From NCBI GenBank assembly GCA_900757285.1, contig CAAENI010000270.1, forward strand, positions 1 to 7,059: a stretch of 7,059 nt of DNA. Reading direction: 5' to 3'. The stretch is from an uncultured Collinsella sp. (lineage in GTDB: Bacteria > Actinomycetota > Coriobacteriia > Coriobacteriales > Coriobacteriaceae). A program made the translations under genes and the position numbers. Shown piece by piece: positions 1-6,103 of the stretch; within the stretch, counting starts at the first letter, position 1, and every line of letters starts with the position of its first letter. Under the pieces are notes generated by a model. It was not told the DNA's origin and did not search any database. It saw nothing but the letters and a program-made list of their open reading frames with translations.

Positions 1-76
1 AGATAAGATAGGAACACGGATGGCACCCGTGGCAGCGGGTCTTGCCAACTCCGATACACGTTTTCATCGTGAGAAA

Positions 77-106
77 TGGCCGTCTTCGCTTACGCGGGGA
101 CGGCCA
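77..106. terminator. Hairpin terminator, probably bidirectional
   Basis: An 8-bp perfect GC-rich inverted repeat (TGGCCGTC at 77-84, GACGGCCA at 99-106) encloses a 14-nt loop. It lies 27 bp past the stop codon of the leftward aldehyde dehydrogenase gene. On the minus strand the hairpin is followed by TTTCTC; on the plus strand by CTTTGTTTA. Both T-tracts are short, so it may serve transcripts from either side. No gene is visible in 1-133. Confidence 0.6.
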
Positions 107-133
107 CTTTGTTTATCCCTATGTCATCTGATT

Positions 134-1513
134 CTAATGCACAAACATGCGCACGAACTTGTGCTTCCAGCTTGCGTAAGGAGCATAGCGGAATGGCACG
201 TCGAGCCAGGTTGCCTTGTTCACGATGCTCTTCTTGTGACTAAACGTATCGAAGCTCTCGCGGCCATGGTACTGCCCCATACCGCTCGCGCCCATGCCGC
301 CAAAGCCCATATGGCTCGTAGCCAGATGCATGATCGTGTCGTTGACGCAGCCGCCGCCAAAGGGCACGTAACGCACAAAGCGTTGCTGAGCCGCATGGTC
401 CTGGCTAAAGATATACAGAGCTAGCGGCGTCGGACGATCCGCAATAAACGTCTCTGCCTCGTCTAGGCTCTCAAACGTCAGCACCGGCAAGATGGGGCCG
501 AAAATCTCCTCCTGCATTACGGCGTCATCGGGGGTCACGCCGTCTAGAATCGTCGGCTCAATCTTGAGCGACGACTCGCGCGCGGTACCTCCAAGCACAA
601 CCTTATAGGGATCGATCAGCCCGCGCACGCGCGCAAAATGCTTGGCGTTGACGATATGACCGTAATCCTCGTTGTCGAGCGGATGCTCGCCAAACATGCG
701 ACGGGTCTCCTCCCTGATGAGGCCCAACAGCTCATCGTGTACGCGCGTATCGACCAGCAGGTAGTCGGGCGCCACGCAGGTCTGCCCCACGTTGAGCCAT
801 TTACCAAAGGCGATGCGCCGTGCCGCGACTTTTAAGTTTGCCGTGGCATCCACAATGCAGGGGCTCTTTCCGCCCAGCTCAAGCGTCACGGGCGTCAGGT
901 TTTTACTTGCGCGCTCCATGACGAGCTTGCCGACCGGAACGCTACCGGTAAAGAAAATCTTGTCCCAGCACTCATCGAGCAGTGCTTCGTTCTCGGCACG
1001 GCCGCCTTCTACAACCGTCACCAGGCGCGGATCAAATGCTTCCTCGCAAATCTGCCTGAGCACCGCGCTCGATGCCGGAGCATAGGCACTCGGCTTGATG
1101 ACCACGGTATTGCCCGCGGCAAGGGCGCCGGCAAGCGGCTCGAGCGTTAGCAAAAACGGGTAGTTCCACGGAGCCATGATGAGTGTGACGCCATAGGGCA
1201 CGGACTGCGTCTTGCACACACTCACGGCGTTGGCGAGGTCACACGGACGCAGGCGCGAGCGACTCCATCGAGCCACATGCGCAATCTGATAACGAATCTC
1301 GGAAAGCGAGGTGCCGATCTCGCACATATACGCCTCGTCATGTGACTTACCCAAATCGGTCTTGAGCGCATGGGCAATATCGGCCTCGTGGGCCCGCACC
1401 GCATCGCGTAAACTCACGAGCGCACGACGTCGAGCATCGACATCAAACGTGGCGTGTGTCTTAAAGTAGGCGCGCTGATCGCCGACGATGCGCGCAATTT
1501 CCTCGGTGTTCAT
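134..1513 (-). CDS. Aldehyde dehydrogenase, class-3-like (459 aa)
   Basis: Cytosolic NAD(P)-dependent aldehyde dehydrogenase that oxidises an aldehyde to the carboxylic acid; the substrate cannot be read from sequence. The full family core is visible: APWNYPF with the oxyanion-hole Asn117, the cofactor lysine in VIKPS (Lys140), the nucleotide-binding GSVPVG (190-195), the general base Glu212 in ELGGKSP, and the nucleophile Cys246 in GQTCVAPDY. An EEIFGP motif follows near the C-terminal third. The GQTCVAPDY form and the length of about 460 aa point to the ALDH3/AlkH/YwdH branch, which lacks the N-terminal extension of classes 1 and 2. The start has an AGGAGG site 4 nt upstream. It is the second gene of an operon, 8 nt after the alcohol dehydrogenase stop, so it probably takes the aldehyde made by that enzyme or supplies one to it. 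No key residue is missing. The family call is firm; the physiological substrate is unknown. Confidence 0.93.
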   Translation of the reverse strand: MNTEEIARIVGDQRAYFKTHATFDVDARRRALVSLRDAVRAHEADIAHALKTDLGKSHDEAYMCEIGTSLSEIRYQIAHVARWSRSRLRPCDLANAVSVCKTQSVPYGVTLIMAPWNYPFLLTLEPLAGALAAGNTVVIKPSAYAPASSAVLRQICEEAFDPRLVTVVEGGRAENEALLDECWDKIFFTGSVPVGKLVMERASKNLTPVTLELGGKSPCIVDATANLKVAARRIAFGKWLNVGQTCVAPDYLLVDTRVHDELLGLIREETRRMFGEHPLDNEDYGHIVNAKHFARVRGLIDPYKVVLGGTARESSLKIEPTILDGVTPDDAVMQEEIFGPILPVLTFESLDEAETFIADRPTPLALYIFSQDHAAQQRFVRYVPFGGGCVNDTIMHLATSHMGFGGMGASGMGQYHGRESFDTFSHKKSIVNKATWLDVPFRYAPYASWKHKFVRMFVH

Positions 1514-1517
1514 GGAC

Positions 1518-1523
1518 CCTCCT
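1518..1523 (-). promoter_or_regulatory. Ribosome binding site overlapping the upstream stop codon
   Basis: The AGGAGG of the aldehyde dehydrogenase gene shares its first two bases with the TAG stop codon (1522-1524) of the alcohol dehydrogenase gene, and is 4 nt from the ATG. Ribosomes finishing the first gene stop directly over this site, so the two genes are probably translationally coupled. Confidence 0.75.
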
Positions 1524-2742
1524 AATTCTCGCCCTCAAACATACCACCCGCGACGACCTCGTACATACGCTCGAGCTCCAAACGGTCCATTAGAAGCGGA
1601 ACGGGGTATAGCGGATTGGCCTCGGCATCGGCATGGGCCGCCATTTGTGGAATATCGGAGCGGCGAATGCCCGTCACATATTTGGGTATGCCCAAGGCGG
1701 CGTTCATGCGGTCGACCCAATCGATAAAGGCCTCAGCAGCCACGTTGTCCAGCGCATTAGCCGGCGCAATGCCGGCCATGCGGGCGAGATCGGCGAGCTT
1801 GGGAGCAGCAGCTTCGCCATAGGCGCGAAGCATGTGCGGCAGGATGATGGCGTTGGCCAAGCCGTGGGGAATCCCGTAACGCCCGCCCAGGCTGTGCGCG
1901 ATGGCATGGACGTATCCAACATAAGAGCGCGTAAAGGCAACGCCCGCTTTATACGCCGCCGAAAGCATATTGCGGCGCGCACGCATGTTGCCACCGCACT
2001 CATAGGCCTCGAGCAAATTGTCGTGGATGAGCTGCACCGCCTGGCGCGCCATCTTGCGCGTATAGGGCGTGGTGCTGCGCCCGATAAAGGCCTCGACGGC
2101 ATGCGTCAGGGCGTCCATGCCCGTTTGCCCCGTAATGGAGGCGGGCAGGCCGCGCGTAAACTCGGGGTCGTGCACCGCAAAGCGCGGGATCAGCACAAAG
2201 TCGTTAATGGGATACTTGTAGTGCGTCTCGTCGTCGGTAATTACCGCTGCAAGCGTGACCTCGCTTCCCGTGCCCGCCGTGGTGGGAACGGCGATGAGCA
2301 GCGGCAGGCGACGATGGATACGCAACAGGCCGCGCATCTTGTTGATGGGCTTCTTTGGCTGCGCGATGCGCGCGCCCACGCCCTTGGCGCAGTCCATGGC
2401 CGAACCGCCGCCAAAGCCGATAATGGCCTGGCAGGTGCTCTCTCGATACAGAGATGCCGCTTCCTCCACGTTTGAGACCGTGGGGTTCGCACGTGTTTCG
2501 GCATAGACCGCAGCGCTAATTCCCTTGGACGCGAGCGCTGTCTCGAGCGGTGCCGTGAGCCCCAGACGGGCAATGCCGGGATCTGTCACGATAAGAACAT
2601 GGTGTATTGAACGCTTTTGAAGCACTGCGGGCACTTCCTCAGCGTGCTCTAAAATGCGTGGCTCGGTATAGGGCAGCACCGGCAATGCGATGCGAAAAAC
2701 CGTTTGATACGTTCGGCACCAGGCGCGGCGGGCTAGATGCAT
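1522..2742 (-). CDS. Iron-containing alcohol dehydrogenase (406 aa)
   Basis: Group III (iron-dependent) alcohol dehydrogenase that interconverts a primary alcohol or diol with its aldehyde using NAD(H) or NADP(H). Family marks from the chosen start: the dinucleotide-binding GGGSAMD (111-117), PTTAGTGSEVT (153-163), and the metal ligands Asp210 and His214 in GMDALTHAVE, His279 in VHAIAH and His293 in PHG, matching the Asp/His/His/His set of FucO-type enzymes. About 25 Arg-rich residues precede the usual start of the fold; they do not look like a signal peptide. I chose the start at 2742 because AAGGAG lies 8 nt upstream. An in-frame ATG at 2823 would add 27 residues, but would place a palindromic operator-like site inside the coding region and lacks a ribosome binding site. 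It is the first gene of an operon with the aldehyde dehydrogenase. Upstream palindromes suggest regulation by a dimeric repressor. The specific substrate is not predictable. Confidence 0.92.
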   Translation of the reverse strand: MHLARRAWCRTYQTVFRIALPVLPYTEPRILEHAEEVPAVLQKRSIHHVLIVTDPGIARLGLTAPLETALASKGISAAVYAETRANPTVSNVEEAASLYRESTCQAIIGFGGGSAMDCAKGVGARIAQPKKPINKMRGLLRIHRRLPLLIAVPTTAGTGSEVTLAAVITDDETHYKYPINDFVLIPRFAVHDPEFTRGLPASITGQTGMDALTHAVEAFIGRSTTPYTRKMARQAVQLIHDNLLEAYECGGNMRARRNMLSAAYKAGVAFTRSYVGYVHAIAHSLGGRYGIPHGLANAIILPHMLRAYGEAAAPKLADLARMAGIAPANALDNVAAEAFIDWVDRMNAALGIPKYVTGIRRSDIPQMAAHADAEANPLYPVPLLMDRLELERMYEVVAGGMFEGEN

Positions 2743-2760
2743 AAAGGAAGCTCCTTCATT

Positions 2761-2776
2761 TGTTGATTGGTCAACA
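2761..2776. promoter_or_regulatory. Operator-like palindrome, site 1
   Basis: TGTTGATTGGTCAACA is a perfect 6-bp-arm palindrome with a 4-nt centre, 18 bp upstream of the alcohol dehydrogenase start. With its partner at 2825-2840 it defines the pattern GTTRA-N4-TCAAC. Such symmetric sites are typical of dimeric helix-turn-helix repressors. The regulator is not encoded in this window and the binding is inferred. Confidence 0.5.
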
Positions 2777-2788
2777 TTTGCTCGACCG

Positions 2789-2794
2789 ATTGTA
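2789..2794 (-). promoter_or_regulatory. Possible -10 box of the dehydrogenase operon
   Basis: On the minus strand TACAAT (5 of 6 to TATAAT) lies about 50 bp upstream of the alcohol dehydrogenase start. No good -35 box is seen at the normal distance; the nearest, TAGACC, needs a 19-bp spacer. If this is the promoter, transcription starts near 2782 and the two palindromes lie just downstream of the start and about 50 bp upstream of it. Confidence 0.3.
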
Positions 2795-2824
2795 CTCATC
2801 GGAGGTCGCACGAGGTCTAGCAAT

Positions 2825-2840
2825 CGTTAATCAATCAACA
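2825..2840. promoter_or_regulatory. Operator-like palindrome, site 2
   Basis: Second copy of the site at 2761-2776. Its core GTTAATCAATCAAC (2826-2839) has the same 5-4-5 layout, with one mismatch between the arms. On the minus strand 13 of 16 bases equal site 1. The centre-to-centre distance to site 1 is 64 bp, close to six helical turns, which would suit cooperative binding or a small DNA loop across the promoter. Confidence 0.45.
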
Positions 2841-2865
2841 TCTACACATGCTTTAATTGTTTTAT

Positions 2866-2880
2866 TAAAAATCATTCCTA
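2866..2880. promoter_or_regulatory. Weak PerR/Fur-like box before the rubrerythrin promoter
   Basis: TAAAAATCATTCCTA matches 10 of the 14 informative positions of the PerR consensus TTATAAT-N-ATTATAA and ends 6 bp before the -35 box of the rubrerythrin promoter. Rubrerythrins are known PerR targets in clostridia. The region is AT-rich, so a chance match is quite possible. Confidence 0.2.
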
Positions 2881-2886
2881 ATAGGC

Positions 2887-2914
2887 TTCACATTCGGTCT
2901 CATTTATGGATAAT
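2887..2914 (+). promoter_or_regulatory. Promoter of the rubrerythrin gene
   Basis: TTCACA (2887-2892, 5 of 6 to TTGACA) and GATAAT (2909-2914, 5 of 6 to TATAAT) are separated by 16 bp. The predicted transcription start is near 2921, giving a leader of about 78 nt. The surrounding sequence is AT-rich and is the best sigma-70-type promoter in the window, which fits the highly biased codon use of the gene it would drive. Confidence 0.6.
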
Positions 2915-2932
2915 AGAACTCGTCAAGACGCA

Positions 2933-2963
2933 CGTCCGGAGAGGGCCCTTACGGGACCGGACG
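2933..2963 (+). promoter_or_regulatory. Leader hairpin of the rubrerythrin mRNA
   Basis: CGTCCGG (2933-2939) and CCGGACG (2957-2963) form a perfect 7-bp GC-rich stem, with a possible small inner helix CCC/GGG (2946-2948 with 2953-2955). It lies just after the predicted transcription start and is followed by no T-run, so it is more likely a stabilising or regulatory 5' structure than a terminator. Confidence 0.4.
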
Positions 2964-2998
2964 AGCGCACCATCGCCATCGATCGAAAGGATCGAATC

Positions 2999-3559
2999 AT
3001 GAAGTTTGTTTGCCCCGTTTGCGGTTATGTGGAAGAGTTCGACGGCGACCAGCTGCCCGAGGATTTCAAGTGCCCCCAGTGCGGCGTTCCCGGCTCTCGC
3101 TTCCTGAAGCAGGAGGAGGGCCAGCTCGAGTGGGCTGCCGAGCACGTCGTGGGCGTCGCCAAGATGGAGGGCGTCTCCGAGGACATCGTTGCCGACCTGC
3201 GCGCCAACTTTGAGGGCGAGTGCTCTGAGGTCGGCATGTACCTGGCCATGGCTCGCGTCGCTCATCGCGAGGGCTATCCCGAGATCGGCCTGTACTGGGA
3301 GAAGGCTGCCCACGAGGAGGCCGAGCACGCCGCCAAGTTCGCCGAGCTTCTGGGCGAGGTCGTGACCGACTCCACCAAGAAGAACCTCGAGATGCGCGTT
3401 GAGGCCGAGAACGGCGCCACCGCCGGCAAGACCGATCTTGCCAAGCGCGCCAAGGCCGCTGGCCTCGATGCCATCCACGACACCGTGCACGAGATGGCTC
3501 GCGACGAGGCTCGCCACGGCAAGGCTTTCGCTGGCCTGCTCAAGCGCTACTTTGGCTAA
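2999..3559 (+). CDS. rbr: Reverse-type rubrerythrin / NADH peroxidase (186 aa)
   Basis: Cytosolic non-haem diiron protein that reduces hydrogen peroxide to water with electrons from NADH through partner proteins, a main peroxide defence of anaerobes. Residues 1-37 form a rubredoxin-like domain binding one iron through CPVCGY (Cys5, Cys8) and CPQCGVPG (Cys25, Cys28). Residues from about 45 to 186 form a ferritin-like four-helix bundle, with likely ligands in GECSEVGMY (Glu74/Glu77), HEEAEH (Glu107, His110), VEAEN (Glu135/Glu137) and DEARH (Glu170, His173). Classical rubrerythrin has the rubredoxin part at the C-terminus; this order matches the reverse rubrerythrins of clostridia. The start at 2999 has GAAAGGA 7 nt upstream; an in-frame ATG at 2906 overlaps the predicted -10 box and gives no recognisable protein. 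Codon use is strongly biased (Lys almost always AAG, Glu GAG), suggesting high expression. It appears to be a single-gene transcript ending at the hairpin at 3594-3624. Whether it accepts NADH directly cannot be seen. Confidence 0.93.
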   Translation: MKFVCPVCGYVEEFDGDQLPEDFKCPQCGVPGSRFLKQEEGQLEWAAEHVVGVAKMEGVSEDIVADLRANFEGECSEVGMYLAMARVAHREGYPEIGLYWEKAAHEEAEHAAKFAELLGEVVTDSTKKNLEMRVEAENGATAGKTDLAKRAKAAGLDAIHDTVHEMARDEARHGKAFAGLLKRYFG

Positions 3560-3593
3560 GCCAACTGCCTGAGACATAACCTCTAGCTCGAAG

Positions 3594-3624
3594 AAGGCCC
3601 GGACCGTATTGGTTCGGGCCTTTT
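3594..3624. terminator. Intrinsic terminator between rubrerythrin and pdxR
   Basis: AAGGCCCGGACC (3594-3605) pairs with GGTTCGGGCCTT (3611-3622): 12 pairs including one G-U, around a 5-nt loop, followed by TTTT-C on the plus strand. It lies 34 bp after the rubrerythrin stop and 8 bp from the pdxR stop. On the minus strand the stem is followed by a weaker TTCTTC, so it probably ends both convergent transcripts. Confidence 0.88.
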
Positions 3625-3631
3625 CGTTGGC

Positions 3632-5047
3632 TTATTGCAGTTGCTCCTGAAGAACACTGAGCGACTGAGAGCTCAGGTCGTCGTATTGTATGAGGACGCG
3701 AGATGGAGCGTTCTTAGTCGATGCCCGATCACCCGTCCACAGGCAATCGGCGATGTTGACATAGGAAATACGAGCGTCAGCGAGAGCCTTCGCGAAACTC
3801 TCCCCTGCCTTGTCCTCGGCCAGGGCAACAGTGCAGTAAAGGCCCGCGTCTGCATGCTCGATCGAGACCTCCCCTGCCGGAAACGCTTTCCGTACAAGCG
3901 CTGCCAGGCCATCGCGTGCCTCGCGAGCACGCACGCGCACGCGGTTCACATGCCGCTCGTAATCACCCGATTCCAGCAAGCGCGCTAAAGCGACCTGGTC
4001 AACAGAGCTCACCGACGAGGCGTAAAAACCAAGGTTGTGCTTAAACCGCTCCATTAGTTCATCGGGCAACACCATGTACGCTAGACGCAACGCCGATGAC
4101 AGGCTCTTCGAAAACGTGTTGGTGTAGATAACTGACTGGGCGGCATCGATCGACGCGAGCGCGGGAATCGGCTTGCCGGCAAGGCGAAACTCACAATCAA
4201 AGTCATCTTCGATGAGATACCGACCTGGTCGCTCGGTGGCCCAGCTCAGCAGCGCGTAGCGACGCGCAATGCTCGTCACAAGACCGGTCGGATACTGATG
4301 GGACGGCATCAGGTGAAGGACATCGGTCCCGGTTTTCTGCAGAGCGCTCAGGTCCACGCCGTCATCATCCAACGGGATATGTCGTACTTGGCAACCCATA
4401 GCCTGATAGATGCGCGTCAGGCGCAAATACCCCGGATCCTCAACGGCATACACCTTGTCGGCTCCAAGCAATTGAACCAACATGGTATCGAGCAGCTGGG
4501 CGCCCGCACCGATAACGATGTTGTCGGGGTCGACATTCATGCCCCTCGTCCCGCGTAGATGGTGCGCAATCGCACGTCGCAGCCGAGCGGTGCCCTGCGC
4601 CGGCGCGGGCGAAAAGATTTCACGTTCGTCTTCGGATGTCAGCGTCGCCCGTAGCGCGCTTTGCCAAAGCCGCGCCGCCTCCAAAGCGGAAGGAGAAAGC
4701 GCATCGAATCGCTCGACCTGTCCGTTGACATCATGCGCGCTGGGGTCCACGGAGGCGACATCTCGGTCGATGCCCTCCGCAGCCGAAGCCAAAACCGGTG
4801 CATCCGGAAGTTCGCACGCGTAGTAGCCGCGCCGCGGCTTTGAGCAAATATAACCCTCGGCAAGCAACTGGCTATATGCATTTTCGATTGTAATGACACT
4901 GATTCCCAGATGACTGGCAAAGGCGCGCTTAGACGGCAGATGCTCTCCCGCCGCAATGCGCCCAGCAACGATATCATCTCGAATTTGCTGGTAAACATAC
5001 TCATAGAGCGATGCCTCGCCGCGTTGTTCCAAATTGTAGTCGAGCAT
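3632..5047 (-). CDS. pdxR: PdxR, MocR-family regulator of PLP synthesis (471 aa)
   Basis: Transcription factor that senses pyridoxal 5'-phosphate and controls the PLP synthase genes next to it. From the chosen start, residues 13-77 form a GntR-type winged helix (LPSKRAFASHLGIS recognition region, wing around KPRRGYY). A linker of about 40 residues leads to a fold-type I aminotransferase-like domain from about 120 to the end, with EDPGY (203-207), PSHQYPTG (248-255), EDDFDCEFR (280-288) and TFSKSL, where Lys314 should form the Schiff base with PLP. The domain binds PLP for sensing rather than for transamination in this family. AGGTGA lies 7 nt before the start at 5047; the ATG at 5080 has no ribosome binding site. 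It is divergent from pdxS, and a CTGA-type repeat overlaps its own ribosome binding site, so self-repression is likely. The MocR class is certain; the PdxR role rests on the adjacency to pdxST. Confidence 0.9.
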   Translation of the reverse strand: MLDYNLEQRGEASLYEYVYQQIRDDIVAGRIAAGEHLPSKRAFASHLGISVITIENAYSQLLAEGYICSKPRRGYYACELPDAPVLASAAEGIDRDVASVDPSAHDVNGQVERFDALSPSALEAARLWQSALRATLTSEDEREIFSPAPAQGTARLRRAIAHHLRGTRGMNVDPDNIVIGAGAQLLDTMLVQLLGADKVYAVEDPGYLRLTRIYQAMGCQVRHIPLDDDGVDLSALQKTGTDVLHLMPSHQYPTGLVTSIARRYALLSWATERPGRYLIEDDFDCEFRLAGKPIPALASIDAAQSVIYTNTFSKSLSSALRLAYMVLPDELMERFKHNLGFYASSVSSVDQVALARLLESGDYERHVNRVRVRAREARDGLAALVRKAFPAGEVSIEHADAGLYCTVALAEDKAGESFAKALADARISYVNIADCLWTGDRASTKNAPSRVLIQYDDLSSQSLSVLQEQLQ

Positions 5048-5058
5048 GAGTTTGTCAC

Positions 5059-5100
5059 CTGACCTTATCGAGTCATTCAATCTGATATTAGTCTGACCTT
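5059..5100. promoter_or_regulatory. Probable PdxR binding repeats
   Basis: Three direct repeats lie in the 145-bp gap between pdxR and pdxS: CTGACCTTAT (5059-5068), CTGATATTAG (5082-5091) and CTGACCTTGT (5093-5102). Start-to-start distances are 23 and 11 bp, about two turns and one turn, so all three face the same side of the helix. MocR regulators are known to bind direct repeats in such divergent gaps. The first repeat touches the pdxR ribosome binding site; the last runs into the -10 region of pdxS. Confidence 0.55.
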
Positions 5101-5108
5101 GTTATTAT
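5100..5108 (+). promoter_or_regulatory. Candidate extended -10 promoter of pdxST
   Basis: TGTTATTAT contains an extended -10 (TG, one base, then TATTAT, 5 of 6 to consensus). No good -35 box lies upstream; that position is occupied by the CTGA repeats, as expected of an activator-dependent promoter. Transcription would start near 5115, leaving a leader of about 78 nt. A second option, TTGAAA at 5110-5115 as a -35 box, lacks a matching -10. Confidence 0.45.
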
Positions 5109-5192
5109 CTTGAAAACTGAGTATTTCGCCATACCCAGCTCCCCGATAGGATGTTCCGTCAAGCAATGCACATGCCAATCAAGGGAGCAACC

Positions 5193-6083
5193 ATGGCAGA
5201 ACAGACCAGCAAGGCCGATCGCGTCAAACTCAATCGCGAGCTCGCGCAGATGCTCAAGGGCGGCGTCATCATGGACGTCACCACGCCCGAGCAGGCACGC
5301 ATCGCCGAGGAGGCAGGCGCCTGCGCCGTCATGGCTCTCGAGCGCATCCCGGCCGACATCCGTGCCGCAGGCGGCGTCTCGCGCATGAGCGATCCCAAGA
5401 TGATCAAGGGAATCCAGGAAGCCGTCTCCATCCCCGTTATGGCCAAGTGCCGCATCGGCCACATCGTCGAGGCGCAGATCCTGCAGGCCATCGAGATCGA
5501 TTACATCGATGAGTCCGAGGTCCTCTCCCCCGCCGATGATGTCTATCACATCGACAAGACCCAGTTTGACGTCCCGTTTGTCTGCGGTGCCCGCGACCTG
5601 GGCGAGGCGCTGCGCCGTGTTGCCGAGGGTGCCACGATGATTCGCACCAAGGGCGAGCCGGGCACGGGCGACGTGGTCCAGGCCGTGCGCCACATGCGCA
5701 AGATCCAAAAGCAGATCCGCGACGTTGTTGCCCTGCGCGACGACGAGCTCTTTGAGGCAGCCAAGCAACTGCAGGTTCCGGTCGAGCTGGTGCGTGAGGT
5801 CCATGCCACGGGCAAGCTTCCCGTCGTGAACTTTGCTGCCGGCGGCGTCGCGACCCCCGCCGATGCCGCGCTGATGATGCAGCTGGGCGCCGAAGGCGTC
5901 TTTGTCGGATCGGGCATCTTTAAGAGCGGCGACCCGGCCAAGCGCGCGGACGCCATCGTTAAGGCCGTGGCCAACTTCACCGACGCCAAGCTCATCGCTG
6001 AGCTTTCGGAGGATCTAGGCGAGGCCATGGTGGGCATCAACGCCGATGAGATCGAGATCATCATGGAGGAGCGCGGACGCTAG
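5193..6083 (+). CDS. pdxS: PdxS, synthase subunit of PLP synthase (296 aa)
   Basis: Makes pyridoxal 5'-phosphate from ribose 5-phosphate, glyceraldehyde 3-phosphate and ammonia passed from PdxT (the DXP-independent B6 route). It is a single TIM barrel that in known cases assembles into a dodecamer decorated by twelve PdxT. Visible hallmarks: VIMDVTTPEQA with Asp28, ALERIPADIRAAGGVSRMSDP (47-68 region), VMAKCRIGH with Lys85, IDESEVLSPAD, FVCGARDLGEALRR, and MIRTKGEPGTG with Lys153. Asp28, Lys85 and Lys153 correspond to Asp24, Lys81 and Lys149 of the Bacillus subtilis enzyme. The length is normal. The start at 5193 follows GGGAG by 5 nt; an upstream ATG at 5151 would add 14 residues unlike the family and has no ribosome binding site. 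It is the first gene of the pdxST operon, divergent from pdxR, 20 nt before pdxT. Codon bias suggests good expression. Confidence 0.97.
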   Translation: MAEQTSKADRVKLNRELAQMLKGGVIMDVTTPEQARIAEEAGACAVMALERIPADIRAAGGVSRMSDPKMIKGIQEAVSIPVMAKCRIGHIVEAQILQAIEIDYIDESEVLSPADDVYHIDKTQFDVPFVCGARDLGEALRRVAEGATMIRTKGEPGTGDVVQAVRHMRKIQKQIRDVVALRDDELFEAAKQLQVPVELVREVHATGKLPVVNFAAGGVATPADAALMMQLGAEGVFVGSGIFKSGDPAKRADAIVKAVANFTDAKLIAELSEDLGEAMVGINADEIEIIMEERGR

Positions 6084-6103
6084 TCCGGCAGAAAGGATCG
6101 CAC

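Noticed and set aside
11..53. T-box-like sequence (TGGCACC with CCCG/CGGG and CGGA/TCCG pairs)
   Set aside because: The downstream arms are separated by about 10 nt, whereas a T-box antiterminator needs them adjacent. No plus-strand gene follows, and the 5' part would lie outside the window.
1633..2475. Open frame of 280 codons on the plus strand
   Set aside because: Antisense to the iron alcohol dehydrogenase, which has all family motifs. The product is Arg/His/Ala-rich and unlike any protein I know: a typical high-GC shadow frame.
2900..3577. Open frame of 225 codons on the minus strand
   Set aside because: Antisense to rubrerythrin; its Leu/Gly/Val-rich product follows from the codon bias of the true gene.
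5048..5080. Longer PdxR starting at 5080 (482 aa)
   Set aside because: No ribosome binding site there, and the extra 11 residues would cover the CTGA repeat. The start at 5047 has AGGTGA at good distance.
5088..5804. Open frame of 238 codons on the minus strand
   Set aside because: Antisense to pdxS and running through the pdxR-pdxS promoter region; no recognisable domain.
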